64,000 bases of DNA from Flaveria trinervia (taxonomy: Eukaryota > Streptophyta > Magnoliopsida > Asterales > Asteraceae). The notes beneath the pieces were generated by a model, which saw nothing but the letters and a program-made list of their open reading frames with translations, made no database searches and was not told the DNA's origin. Below are positions 1 through 10,600 of this stretch, one piece after another (position 1 is the stretch's first letter; each line of letters starts with the position of its first letter). The position numbers were made by a program, and so were the translations under genes. The stretch spans positions 31,422,465-31,486,464 of the forward strand of contig CM046454.1 of NCBI GenBank assembly GCA_025506515.1, in the 5' to 3' direction.

Positions 1-298
1 TCTACATTGATCTTGTTGTCTAGATTAGTGTCCAGCTGACATTCAAAGTATGGTCGGTTGTACGTTGTACTATAAAATATCTCATGTATTAGTGTAAGGA
101 CTAAGAAGCTTTGCAATACTTGTACACACTTGAGATCAATATAAATCATCCTTGAAAACCTATCTTTGTTTCTATTCTTAAGTGTTCTTACTTGTTATAC
201 ATTGTTTCACTATCTGGTTTACTATTTGATCTAATAAGTGTGTTTAGTTGGTAATCTTCAACTGTGAAACTGTTGTTTGAACCATAGCTGGTCCTGCA
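1..298 (+). repeat. 3' part of an old SIRE-type copia LTR
   Basis: This stretch aligns by eye with the 3' portion of the LTR at 16300-16618: shared blocks include the CAAAGTAT..CGGTTGTA region, ATCTCATGT, the CTTGAAAAC block and the terminal GGTCCTGCA. It is clearly more diverged than the two LTRs of the 15831-23891 element are from each other. It is cut by the window edge, so it may be a solo LTR or the end of an element lying to the left. No PBS follows its end, which argues against it being a 5' LTR. Confidence 0.6.
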
Positions 299-510
299 AC
301 TAATAATATAATTTCTTAAAAGTTAGGACTAATACTACAACATCAACATATTAAAAGGACCAATCATGTAACTAACTCTACTTTTTAGTTAAAGTACCTT
401 TTTACTTGAACTTTCCTTTATATTTCTTGTAATTTTTCATTACATCAATAACTAACAATAACTAACATGGGATTTAGATTGACATTATGTTTCATTATTT
501 CAATATGCCA

Positions 511-740
511 CCTAAGGTTTGACAAAAATAATTATTTTTTTTAAAATAGAAACATTAATTTATCTCCAAAATTTAATAACTTGTTTCAATTTTAATTCAA
601 AAACTTCATTATTTTGAATTCATATTGAAGCAACTAGTGAAATTTTTGAATTGAAATTTAAATAAATTATAAAACTTTTGGAGGTAAATTAATATTTCTA
701 ATCTTGTGAAGAAAAATAGTTATTTTGATCAAACCTTAGG
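511..740. repeat. Foldback MITE-like palindrome
   Basis: The left arm starting CCTAAGGTTTGACAAAAATA and the reverse complement of the right arm ending at 740 match over roughly 90 bases with scattered mismatches, so most of the 230-bp unit can fold into one long hairpin. This is the form of a miniature inverted-repeat element. No coding potential and no clear target duplication were seen. Confidence 0.6.
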
Positions 741-842
741 GAGGAAAACCGAATTTAACTCTTCGTAGAATCTAATAAGTTCTAACCATGGCCCTTTTAA
801 ATTAAGATAAATTAAATTTTAATAATTTAATATATATCCTTA

Positions 843-1129
843 TGGACAATAATAATTCATACTATCAAATTGGCCGATAATAATCCAACTTTTAATTTTG
901 TTACCAATGACAATCCTAACAGTCTAATTTATATTGATTTTCACTCGTTTTTCATTCCATTTCATTATGTATCTCCCTATTTTATTCACAATCATCATCG
1001 TAAGCAAAAACAAATGAAAATGAAATCCAAACAAATGAATAATTATGTTAGTAGGATTGCTCTTTACAATAAAAATAAAAGTTTGGATTATTATTAGCCA
1101 AACTAATAGTATGAATTATTACCGGTCAA
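843..1129. repeat. Second foldback MITE-like palindrome
   Basis: Left arm (AATAATAATTCATACTAT, then GGCCGATAATAATCCAA) is mirrored at 1077-1129 (GGATTATTATTAGCCAA, then ATAGTATGAATTATTACC). The arms are about 50 bases long with few mismatches, and the middle is unrelated AT-rich sequence. The arms share no sequence with the element at 511-740, so two MITE-like families inserted within 400 bp of each other. Confidence 0.6.
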
Positions 1130-1611
1130 TAAGTGATAGTTGTGATTATTAAAATCCAATTTACCTAAATTAAATAATAATTTATCATATTAGACATTTA
1201 TTTATTATATTTATTTTCATGATTTGGCCCGTCAATACATAAAAATCTAACCTAATATATTGTGTGTGTATATATATATAGTTGTTTCCACAAAATCAAG
1301 AGAGACACAACTAATGCTAAAAACCAGAAACTTCAAAATTCTACTTCTCTTTACTTCAGGTTTAGTGATTTACCGTGTCATTATCTAAAAACTATAATAA
1401 TATGTTGATACAAAATTTAACACATTAAAGAAACTATTAGTCATACAATGCTAGATCCGCTCAAGCTTACAAGTGCAGGATCCAGATCTACGAAAATACA
1501 TCAGCAATTAGAAGACGTTTTAACTGACTAACCCATGACTCGTCGTCATTGTGGGCCATTTGCAGGGCGAGTTTTAACAGTCCCCAACACAGGTTGAAAA
1601 GAAAGATGTGA

Positions 1612-1752
1612 TCAAGTAAGAGATTTGCCAGCCCATTGTCGTTCCCTCTTCTTTTGCTTTGCTTGCATCTTGTTGAATTTTTCTTTTCCTTTCTCCAAAA
1701 GAGGGTCATGAACCACATAGTCATTTGGATCATTTCTACGTGACATATTATC
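1612..1752 (-). CDS. CYP57: CYP57 exon 10 and stop codon
   Basis: Encodes residues 445-490, DNMSRRNDPNDYVVHDPLLE through the Lys/Arg-rich C-terminal helix to AGKSLT and TGA. Acceptor TGTGCAG|GATAAT. A different frame here is open for 90 codons but is not the gene. Confidence 0.92.
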   Translation of the reverse strand, partial: DNMSRRNDPNDYVVHDPLLEKGKEKFNKMQAKQKKRERQWAGKSLT

Positions 1753-4700
1753 CTGCACATAATATAACAAATATAAAAATATAAAAATAATATATATCTA
1801 ATGTTTCAAGATTACTAGACATATAATACACTTGAACCAATTTAATTCACTGAAATGTCAGGCCACTTCTGAGTTTACTGATTACTAAATTTTTCACATT
1901 TGTTACCCGATCAGGTCACTTCTGAGTTTTGTGAGTTTTAGTGAACACTAATAATTTACAGATTAAGAAATATAAAAGACTGTCTTTGCCAGCAGTGTAC
2001 ATAAACTGAAAATCAACAGAGCCATGAAAACTGTAGCAAATTAGCCAGTTTGAGATTTATATGGTCTTGTCTACGATTTACATTTTGAAAGTCAGGTTTT
2101 GCGGTTTAGGTCTTGGTTTGGAACCTCGAACGCATAAACCGAGCCGTTTACCTTATAACTTTTTTTTCCTTTGATTTTTGGAAATGCACATGTAAAATAC
2201 TCATGAATCTGTCTTCTGTCATTTTCAGAAATGTTATATAAATAAAAAATAATGAAAAAAGTATCAAAAAAAGGTTCAAACAGCTGAAACTGCAAAACCG
2301 AACCATCTTGGCTGATCCAAACAACCCAGCAGGTTTGTTTAGTAATTTTTTTAAACATGGTTAACCAGAGCCGGGAGTCCCATTTTGACTGGTTACCCCG
2401 TAGAGAAGATAGAATGGATAATAAAAACTTACCTTATCAGGTGCAAACTTCAACTTGCTTTTAGTCCAGTCAGAGAAATCATCTTCACCTTTACTCTCCA
2501 AATCATCATTAGCTGATGAAGATTGAGTAATCATGACTTTGACCTTTTCTAGTTTGGCTAGTATCTACCATAACAAAATAGAAAAGCACATATTAAACCA
2601 AAATAGTTGTACATGTTCACCAAACTAACATCTTCAATATTAACTAAAATAGAATAAAAAAATAAATAAAGAATCATGTATATAAAAATAGGAGTATTGC
2701 CATGACGTACATCTTCTTCATGTCCTTGTCTTCTGCGTTTCTTCTGCTTCATTAACTGTCTCTCTCTTTCTTGTGGATTCAAAAGCTGCAAGTCTGCATC
2801 TGCATTGGCCATACGTTCAGCTCTCACTTCTGATCCAATTCCTTTTTTCTTCAAAGACAACTTATGCACTTTGGGCCCATCATCAGGGCTTTCAGCTTTT
2901 GGTCTTTTGATTGGGAACCAAAAAAAATATCAAGACAAGAGAAAGTATAAAAACAGACAACAAGATGGGCCGGTTGGGTGGCGAGTCAAAATGGATTCGA
3001 GTTGAAACAATTTTGGATTGGGTTAGGCTGACCGAAAAACACCTTTTGTCTATTTTTTAACATAATTCAAAAGTAATAAATGTGTTAATTTTGATTACAA
3101 AACAATATTATTACAATAATAGTCTAAAATCTTTGTATATAACAACAGGTGCATGCATTAACAGTAGAATTTGGTGGACTTTCAAAATGTTTGACCTGTC
3201 CCCCCTGTAACTTATTCTATTTCTTAATTTGACCAGCACCCCTTTTAACTACTATTTCTTTGTTTGACCTCTTTAAGATGCCCAAATCGACTCATTTATA
3301 AGTAAATGAGTTGAAATTAAAACTCTACTTTGAAGAAACATATAGAACATTGAGTCGATTAATGCAAATGGGTTAAACTAAATAGTACCTTGGTGGAGAC
3401 TTTTCATGGCTCCTAGGGATTGAACTCTCTGAAAATGCAACAGAGAAATTAAATTAGAAATCACAAAGAAAGAAAATGAAAAAAGATGTATCATATTGTT
3501 GTTTACGAAAAGATCAAACAAAGATAAAATGATGCAACTACCAAGTGTGTAAAGACACGATTTCAGTTTCTTAATTGGATATAAAAGAATATTATGGCAC
3601 GACATATGGGCATGCCAACATATATGATCTTGACAGAGTAGAAAGTTATGCAGGGACGAGAAGCTAATATTAACCATGGTACATATTCCTAAAACCTCAA
3701 ATAGTATTCAGAGATGAGGATGTTTCATGTACATTACAGCCCTAAAAGCACTTGCATGCTTCATCAACAATTACTTGGTAAGATGAGGTAATATACCTTT
3801 ATGCTCTTTTTTCTTGGATTGCATGTCCCCAAGTTCCTTTTTCTTTTTAATTATCTGTTGACGCATCCGTGCATCAAAGTTTGCCTCGTCATCATCGTTT
3901 TCATCTGCTGAGCCAGCATCTGGTTCATTCGGTAACTCTTCCTTCCTGGAGCTTAAAGCTTCTCTAACACTCATTTGCAAATCTCTTCTTGCTTTATCTT
4001 CACCTGGATTCTGCAAACCGCAAAGCTCCAATAAGTAAGAATTCGTTTAATTCATGTAAATGTAAATATATGCATAAGTCCATGAAATAATTGGACTTCA
4101 AAGGGAAAATTATAAACAGAACAAACATAACTAATATCAACTAATATTACTATGATTCATCCGCTTGGAAACAACTGAATAAAGTTCTCCTATGGTCAAA
4201 TTAGTATTTCAGATATATGATTGTCTGTTAACCCATCTCAAAATATATTAATATTTTCCTGGGATGGGCCCATGGCTTCAATTTTAATAAAATTCCCAAA
4301 TACTGAAATAATACTTCAGTTTAGCTATAAAACCTAGCAATAATATAGACCGACAATTTTGACAACCCACACACTGCAATTCTATTCAAAGTGATTTAGG
4401 AGTTTACTTCAAAGCACTAAAAATCACTTAGTTAAAGTGTCTAGGACCTAGGTATTAGCATATTTCCTCATGGTCTTATAATTAGAGAAGGAAAAAATAG
4501 GTGGCCAATAACCCTAATCAACTATTATAAATAGACATCTTAATTCTTATGCAATTGTAATTATACATTCTTGATCTTCCACAAAGCCTCTCAAGTTCAG
4601 CCATGGACAAAGCCCAATGTTGTAAAAATCGCTAGGCGCTAGTCGGGCGGTGAGGTACCGATTAGGGACTAATTGGGATTAATCGATTGGAGATTTTATA

Positions 4701-7579
4701 TGTATTTTATATAAATTATATATATAGTTAAGATTAGTATGCTTCAAACATAAATAATTAAAAGTAAAAGTAACAATCTAAGTACTTCAAAGATCAAATA
4801 GTTTAAAACATAATAGTTCAAATACTTCAAAGATATATAGTTAAAGTTGAGTAAATGGTTTATATTTATAAGTTAATGTGGAGGCTGGTCGCACGTGGAA
4901 GTCGACTTTTAGGGTCCGGCACCGGTCGATGTGTTGTCAGTGACGGCTAAGTTTAGACTTTAGTAAATGGCTTAGAATTATTAAAGCATAAATATTTGCA
5001 TTGACTGACTTTGACCGCGTAGAAAAAATTGTTCCAATTACTACCGATTAGTGTTGATTATTGCCGCCTAGGACCAACTATCAATTTTTTGTACCAATTA
5101 GCTGAAATCGACAAGGTAATGAGTTGACTAGCGATTAATCAGCCTCCTAGGCCGAATTTCACAACACTAACAAAGCCCAATCAAATCATGTGAACCACTT
5201 ATATACTATGGTGTTATTTCGTTGACATATTGCCACAGAAACTAGCATAGAGCCTTCCTTTAGGATTTTAAATTCTCTAAGAGCAACGACAGAAGACTGT
5301 AAAATGATGATAGAAAATTTGACGTCCATAATTATGGCTTCTAGAAGACACAGATAGAAGATTGCTCGTGTCACAAGAAACCACATGGACATCCATTAAA
5401 ACTGAAACTAGATAAGATAAAGCACAAAGATTAGATATTGTTGGATCGACAAGCACTTTGTGTGGTTCGTTTGTCTTCAGTAAGAACTTTGCTTACAACA
5501 TCTTCAATTATAAGATTACGTATGGGTTGATGAAAGCTTTATTCAATCCGTATGTATGAGAAGATAAAGGTGTTAGGCATTCTTGCATTGAAAACACACG
5601 CAATCAATCTACAAACGACTAAGTGACACAAGAATTTACATGGTTTATGGCCTATGTCCATAGGCTACAATTAGAAATTTATGACTGATATGCTCTCAAC
5701 TCTCATGATGAGCAATTACAAAAGGGTTATCATATGTTTATAATAACTAAATTTGTGTTACAAAACAAGAATATGATAAATTGCCTAAACTGATTTCATA
5801 GATTTAAATGGGTCGGTTGCGCTAAAGCCTTTATAAGTTTATATCTCAACAATCTGCAACTTGGAGGCTAGATAATCTTCAAACTGCCATCCTTTATGAA
5901 CACCGTACCTCTTGTAATCTTCTTTATTTTCTGGATGCAGCGGCATTCTTGTCAGTTAACTTAAAATCCTATTGAACTTCCCCAGAGGTCCAACATATTT
6001 AGTTATGGCTAAGTGTCCACTAACTCGTCCTCTGTCTCTACCAGCTTCATGTGGTATGAACTATCAAATCCTAAGATGCTCTAAGAGCAAACACGACTCT
6101 CCACATTTAGCACATAATCCTCTAGAGATGTTAGGCATCCACGCAGCGGAACACAATCACACACACTCATAAGAAGCAGTAAGAAAGAACACAAGAAGTT
6201 TATAATGGTTCATTCGAGGTGACCTGTGTCCACTAGCTACAACTAGGTATTTTCTATTAAGCTATTACAATACATAACATGGTTTATATAAAGGTACAAT
6301 TGGGTTTGTAGCTGAGAGACCAAGAAAACTAAACTGGGTTTCACACGGCTTCTAATGTCAACCTAAAAGCCCACAAGGACTTCACAACCTAACACAAGAG
6401 ACTTTATCAGCCGAAACATTGATTCTTTTCACCCACTATCATCTGCAAAAATCTAGCTAAAGCTTTGACTAGGTGACTACCACCCACTTTCCCAAACCTT
6501 TCCATGCACGTTCAACTTATATCTAACCTGTAAGCTCTAGGTTCATCTCCTGCCTTCTTATGCCCAATATTAGAAATTGATGATTCCGACGAGATTCCAG
6601 CGGGTTATAAAATTCCGGCCAAATATTGGAAATTCTAGTCAAAACTTAGAAACTCCAGCCAAATATGTGTACATTTATATAAAACTGAACATTTTAAAAA
6701 AATACATATTAAAATATGTGTATTTTATATAAAACTAAAATTTATATATAAAAATTCCAATCTGGTTATAAGCCCCGATTGTTGGGTTTGTGGAGTCTTG
6801 ATTTGGGTTCGGGTTAAAAGACAACTTAATGGTTGATTAATTAAATTAAAGACCTGACCTGTTTTTATTTAATTTTAGCCTATTTAGGTTTTCTTGGGGA
6901 TTAAGTTGTAAACCCTAATTTTCCCAATTTATATTGTGTATTGTACTTGTAGTTCCTCACAAGTGAGGCAAAAAGCAATAAAAGTATTATCCTAGTTGCA
7001 GCCCGTGGATGTAGGTCACATCGACAGAACCACATTAAATCTCGCTTGTTCATCTTTGTTATTATCTTTTCCTCGCAGTTGATTGTGTTTGTGTGTCGAT
7101 CTACACCCGGATCCCTAACAAGTGATATCAGAACTTTGGCTCGTTACACACGTGGGAAACACAATGCGAGTGGTGCGATCTAGGGTTAGCCGTCAGCAAT
7201 TACGCTACCGTCCCCGGTGATCGCTATTATAGATTGTCGCCGATCGTACTTATATTTTCTTGGTGTATGCGTAACCAAGAAGAATAAAGAGACAAGAAGT
7301 TGTCTTGGGTTTCGTGCAGTATAATATATAATTGCTTTGGTTCTTGTGGTTTTGAAAGGAAAAGGAACATAAAGCACTTTATATTGTTTTGTTTTTCTTT
7401 TGTTGTGTTTCCACCAATAATAATAATAAAATAACAATAATAATAATAATAATAACAATAATATAATAATAATAATAATAATAATAATAAAATAACAACC
7501 ATTGAAGATTTCAGCAAAGGAAAATATTCACGATCAGAAGCATTAATTTAGTGCAAAGGTGACTTGCTGGCAGTTTAGC

Positions 7580-7617
<38 letters not shown>

Positions 7618-10600
7618 GAATATCGTAGGGTTATTTTGGTTATCCAAGTATTCTTTATACAATTATTGAGATTCAAAGTCGAAAATTCTCAAATGCATTG
7701 TTGAACTCATTTGTTTATTGTCCTTTTTAGACTGAGGAAAAAGAATAGTGTTCAATAGAACACTCAAGTTCAGACAGCCGGCCATAGTTGTGTTTGACAC
7801 CACTTTCAGTTTTGACTCAATTAATGTACAAATTGTAGTTTGAGATAATGATTGAGAGCAGAAAACTTCAGATTGAGAAGTTTAATGGAAACGACTTTGG
7901 TTAGTGAAAAATACAAGTGGAGGATTTGTTTGTTCAGAAAGACTTGGATGTTGTTTTGGGTGATAAACCAGAAAAGATGGAAGCAACTGGTGGGAAACTT
8001 TAGATAAAAGGCCAAGGCAGTTATTAGGTTGTCGCTGACAAAGGATGTTGCGTTCAACATTCTGAAGGAAACTACAGCGAAAGGTGTGATGGATGCATTA
8101 TCTAATATGTACGAGAAGCCTTCAATAGCAAATAAAATTTTCTTGATTCGAGAGTTGGTTAATACAAAGATGAAAAAGGGAAGTTCAGTTTTAATGCACA
8201 TCAACAACTTAAACTCTATCGTTTAAGTTCAAGCCCTACTACTATTATCATCATTGCTTGATAGTTGGGCAGGTACTAGGATAGGAATTGGAACTTTAAA
8301 CAAATGATTGTAGAAGAAACAGATTATAGAAGCAATTTTTCAGATTAGGGAAAGGAACTTTGTATTCAATAGATTGAAGGAAAACAAAAGATTACAAACA
8401 ATCAGGGCTAAGCCCTCTCTCCATGCATAAGCAAGAGCCCAAATCGTAACAACCAAAAAGTAAATCAACCATATTATTCCTTATTATTTATACTATTCTC
8501 TCTCCAGTAACAACTTCTTAGCCACTTTTACTTTTGCCCTTCCTAGAATAAAGGTTTAACACTTTTTGATTTGCCTTTGATGTTGTGATACTTGGATTCG
8601 TATCACTACCCCCCCTTCTACAGCAGTCTTGTCCTCAAGACTGATATCCGGAAACTAAGTGGTAATCCAAGAAACATCCTCCCATGTGGCATCCTCTGCA
8701 GAATGACCTTGCCATTGTACCAACCATTGATCAAAAGCGTCAGAGGTCTTCCGGAGCACCCGCCTATCCCAAACTGCAATGGGAAAGGGAACTAAATTCG
8801 GTTCGATTGCTAACTCCGAAGGTAACACTGATTCCACCTCTCCCGAAACCGCCTTCTTTAACGACACATGAAACACAGGGTGCATTTTGGAAGTAGCAGT
8901 AAGACGGAGTTTATAGGCCACAGAACCCAACTTCTCCTCAATTTGAAACGGTCCAAAGAACCCCGCGGCTAACTTGTGATGAATGCGATTAGCGACTAAA
9001 AGTTGACGATACGGTTTGAGTTTGACATAAACCCACTCACAGATAGCTTACTAAACATCCTTACGTTTCTTGTCAGCTTGCAGTTTCATAGCGCTCTCAG
9101 CATTAGACAAATGAATCTTTAGCTGTCACAGAGCTTCGTCACGATCCTGAAGATCACGAGCCACCGAGTCCACTCGAACCTCACCCGGAACAAATTGAAA
9201 AATGGATGGAGGATGCCTGCCATAAACAACTTCGAAGGGAGTAGTACCCGCAGAGGCATGAAAGGTGGAGTTATACCAAAATTTTGCCCATGGAAACCAT
9301 AAAACCCATGTTCGCGGTTGATCCACCACGAAGCATCGCAAAGATGTTTCCAAACAACGACTAATAGCCTCCGTCTGTCCGTCCGATTCAGGATGATAAG
9401 CGGAGCTCATGTGTAATTTAGTACCCATAGATTGAATTATTTCCTGCCAGAATTTGCTAAGGAAGAGAGGGTCCCGATCACTAACAATTGACTTAGGAAT
9501 TGGAACTTTAAACAAATGATCGTAGAAGAAACAGATCATAGAAGCAATTTTTCAGATTAGGAAAGGAACTTTGTATTCAATAGATTGAAGGTAACAAAAG
9601 ATTACAAATAACCAGGGCTGAGCCCTCTCTCCATGCACAAGCAGGTGCCCAAAATCGTAACAACCAAAAAGTAAATCCACCATATTATTCCCTATTATTT
9701 ATATATTCTCTCTCCGGTAACAACTTCCTAGCCGCTTTTACTTTTGCCCCTCCTAGAATAAACTTTTAACACCTTTTGATTTGCCTTTGATGTTGTGATA
9801 CTTGGATTCGTATCATACTGTTACAGCGATTACTAGTTCCACCAATGTGTTCACTTTTAAAGGGATTCGGGATATTATTATGGGTGAAGACGTCAGACGA
9901 AAAAATTTGGGTGAATCATCAAGTGAATTACTGAATGTTGGCAGAGGAAGAAAGAATAACAGAGGTAGTGGGAGCAAGAACAGGAAAATGAGTGAGTCTA
10001 GGGCTCGAAATGTTGTGACTTGTTGGAACTGTAAACTAGCAGGACACTTCCAAATTTAGTGTCCGAATGATCAGAAAGAATTAACACCGCAGTAAACTAC
10101 TCAGACGATGATGCTTTAATCTATAACGTGGAAAGCAGTGTTGATTCATGGGTCATGGAGTCTAGAGCTCCGTTTCATGCTACCCACAACAGCGAAGCAT
10201 TGCGGAATCTAAAAAAGGGTGATTTTGGTAAGGTAAGATTGGCGAACAATGATATTCTTGATGTTACGAGCATGGGTGACATGGATTTAGTTACTTCAGC
10301 TGGTTTATGGACTTTGAAAGATGTCAGGGTGAATCCTGATTTGAAGAAACAGTTGATTTCTGTCAGTTAGTTGGATGAACAAGGACATGAGGATAAGTTC
10401 GGGAATAAGCAGTGGAAAGTTGTTAAAGGGAATCTTTTTATTGCTCATGGAAAAAAATGGGTTCATTGTATATGGTCAGTTTACCGCATGATGGAAGTGA
10501 CGTTCCAATTCAGATGAAGACTAAAATCCAGTTCACAAAATCTCGTGGGCGGAATAAGGTTTGCTTTGCAAGTAAGAAACATAGAGTACAGAAAAGATTC

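Larger units (their letters stand above)
299..1611. other. 3' flank and probable 3' UTR of CYP57, no other gene
   Basis: AT-rich sequence downstream of the CYP57 stop codon (the gene reads leftwards). The first part next to 1611 is probably 3' UTR; TTTATT runs near 1197-1215 (AATAAA on the minus strand) are possible polyadenylation signals, but the real end cannot be placed from sequence. Two foldback elements (511-740 and 843-1129) lie here. A 75-codon frame at 870-1097 lies inside the second palindrome and is not credible as a gene. Confidence 0.5.
8278..9815 (-). mobile_element. Truncated chromodomain Ty3/gypsy element nested in copia A
   Basis: Two near-identical LTRs, 8278-8605 and about 9494-9815, flank only a partial integrase and chromodomain reading leftward. 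The gag codons of copia A are cut exactly here, with TACT repeated on both sides (8274-8277, 9816-9819), so the insertion postdates copia A. A polypurine tract (AAGGGGGGGTAG on the minus strand) adjoins the 8605 LTR end. At the upstream end the LTR runs straight into integrase with no PBS, gag, protease or RT, so an internal deletion joined the LTR to pol. Confidence 0.85.
7848..10078 (+). pseudogene. Copia A gag, broken by stops and a gypsy insertion
   Basis: The reading starts at ATG 7848, runs through a copia gag domain with several stops (two adjacent stops replace a Trp-Trp pair near 7900), and is split at codon GT|ACT by the gypsy insertion at 8278-9815. It resumes at 9816 and ends in a CCHC zinc knuckle (CWNCKLAGHFQI, then TAG, then C) where TAG at 10057-10059 replaces the expected Gln codon. 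The closest relative in this window is the gag of copia B (35259-36127), which shares the MYEKPS and LIRELVNT blocks. Confidence 0.8.

Noticed and set aside
1488..1760. A 90-codon minus-strand frame at the gene 3' end
   Set aside because: It overlaps CYP57 exon 10 in the wrong frame; the spliced frame gives the conserved C-terminus and stop.
3378..3677. A 99-codon minus-strand frame around exon 7
   Set aside because: It is intron text plus out-of-frame exon 7; the exon itself is only 40 bp.
7186..7517. Leu- and Tyr-rich frames that look like membrane peptides
   Set aside because: They are translations of the (AAT)n microsatellite in the copia A leader.
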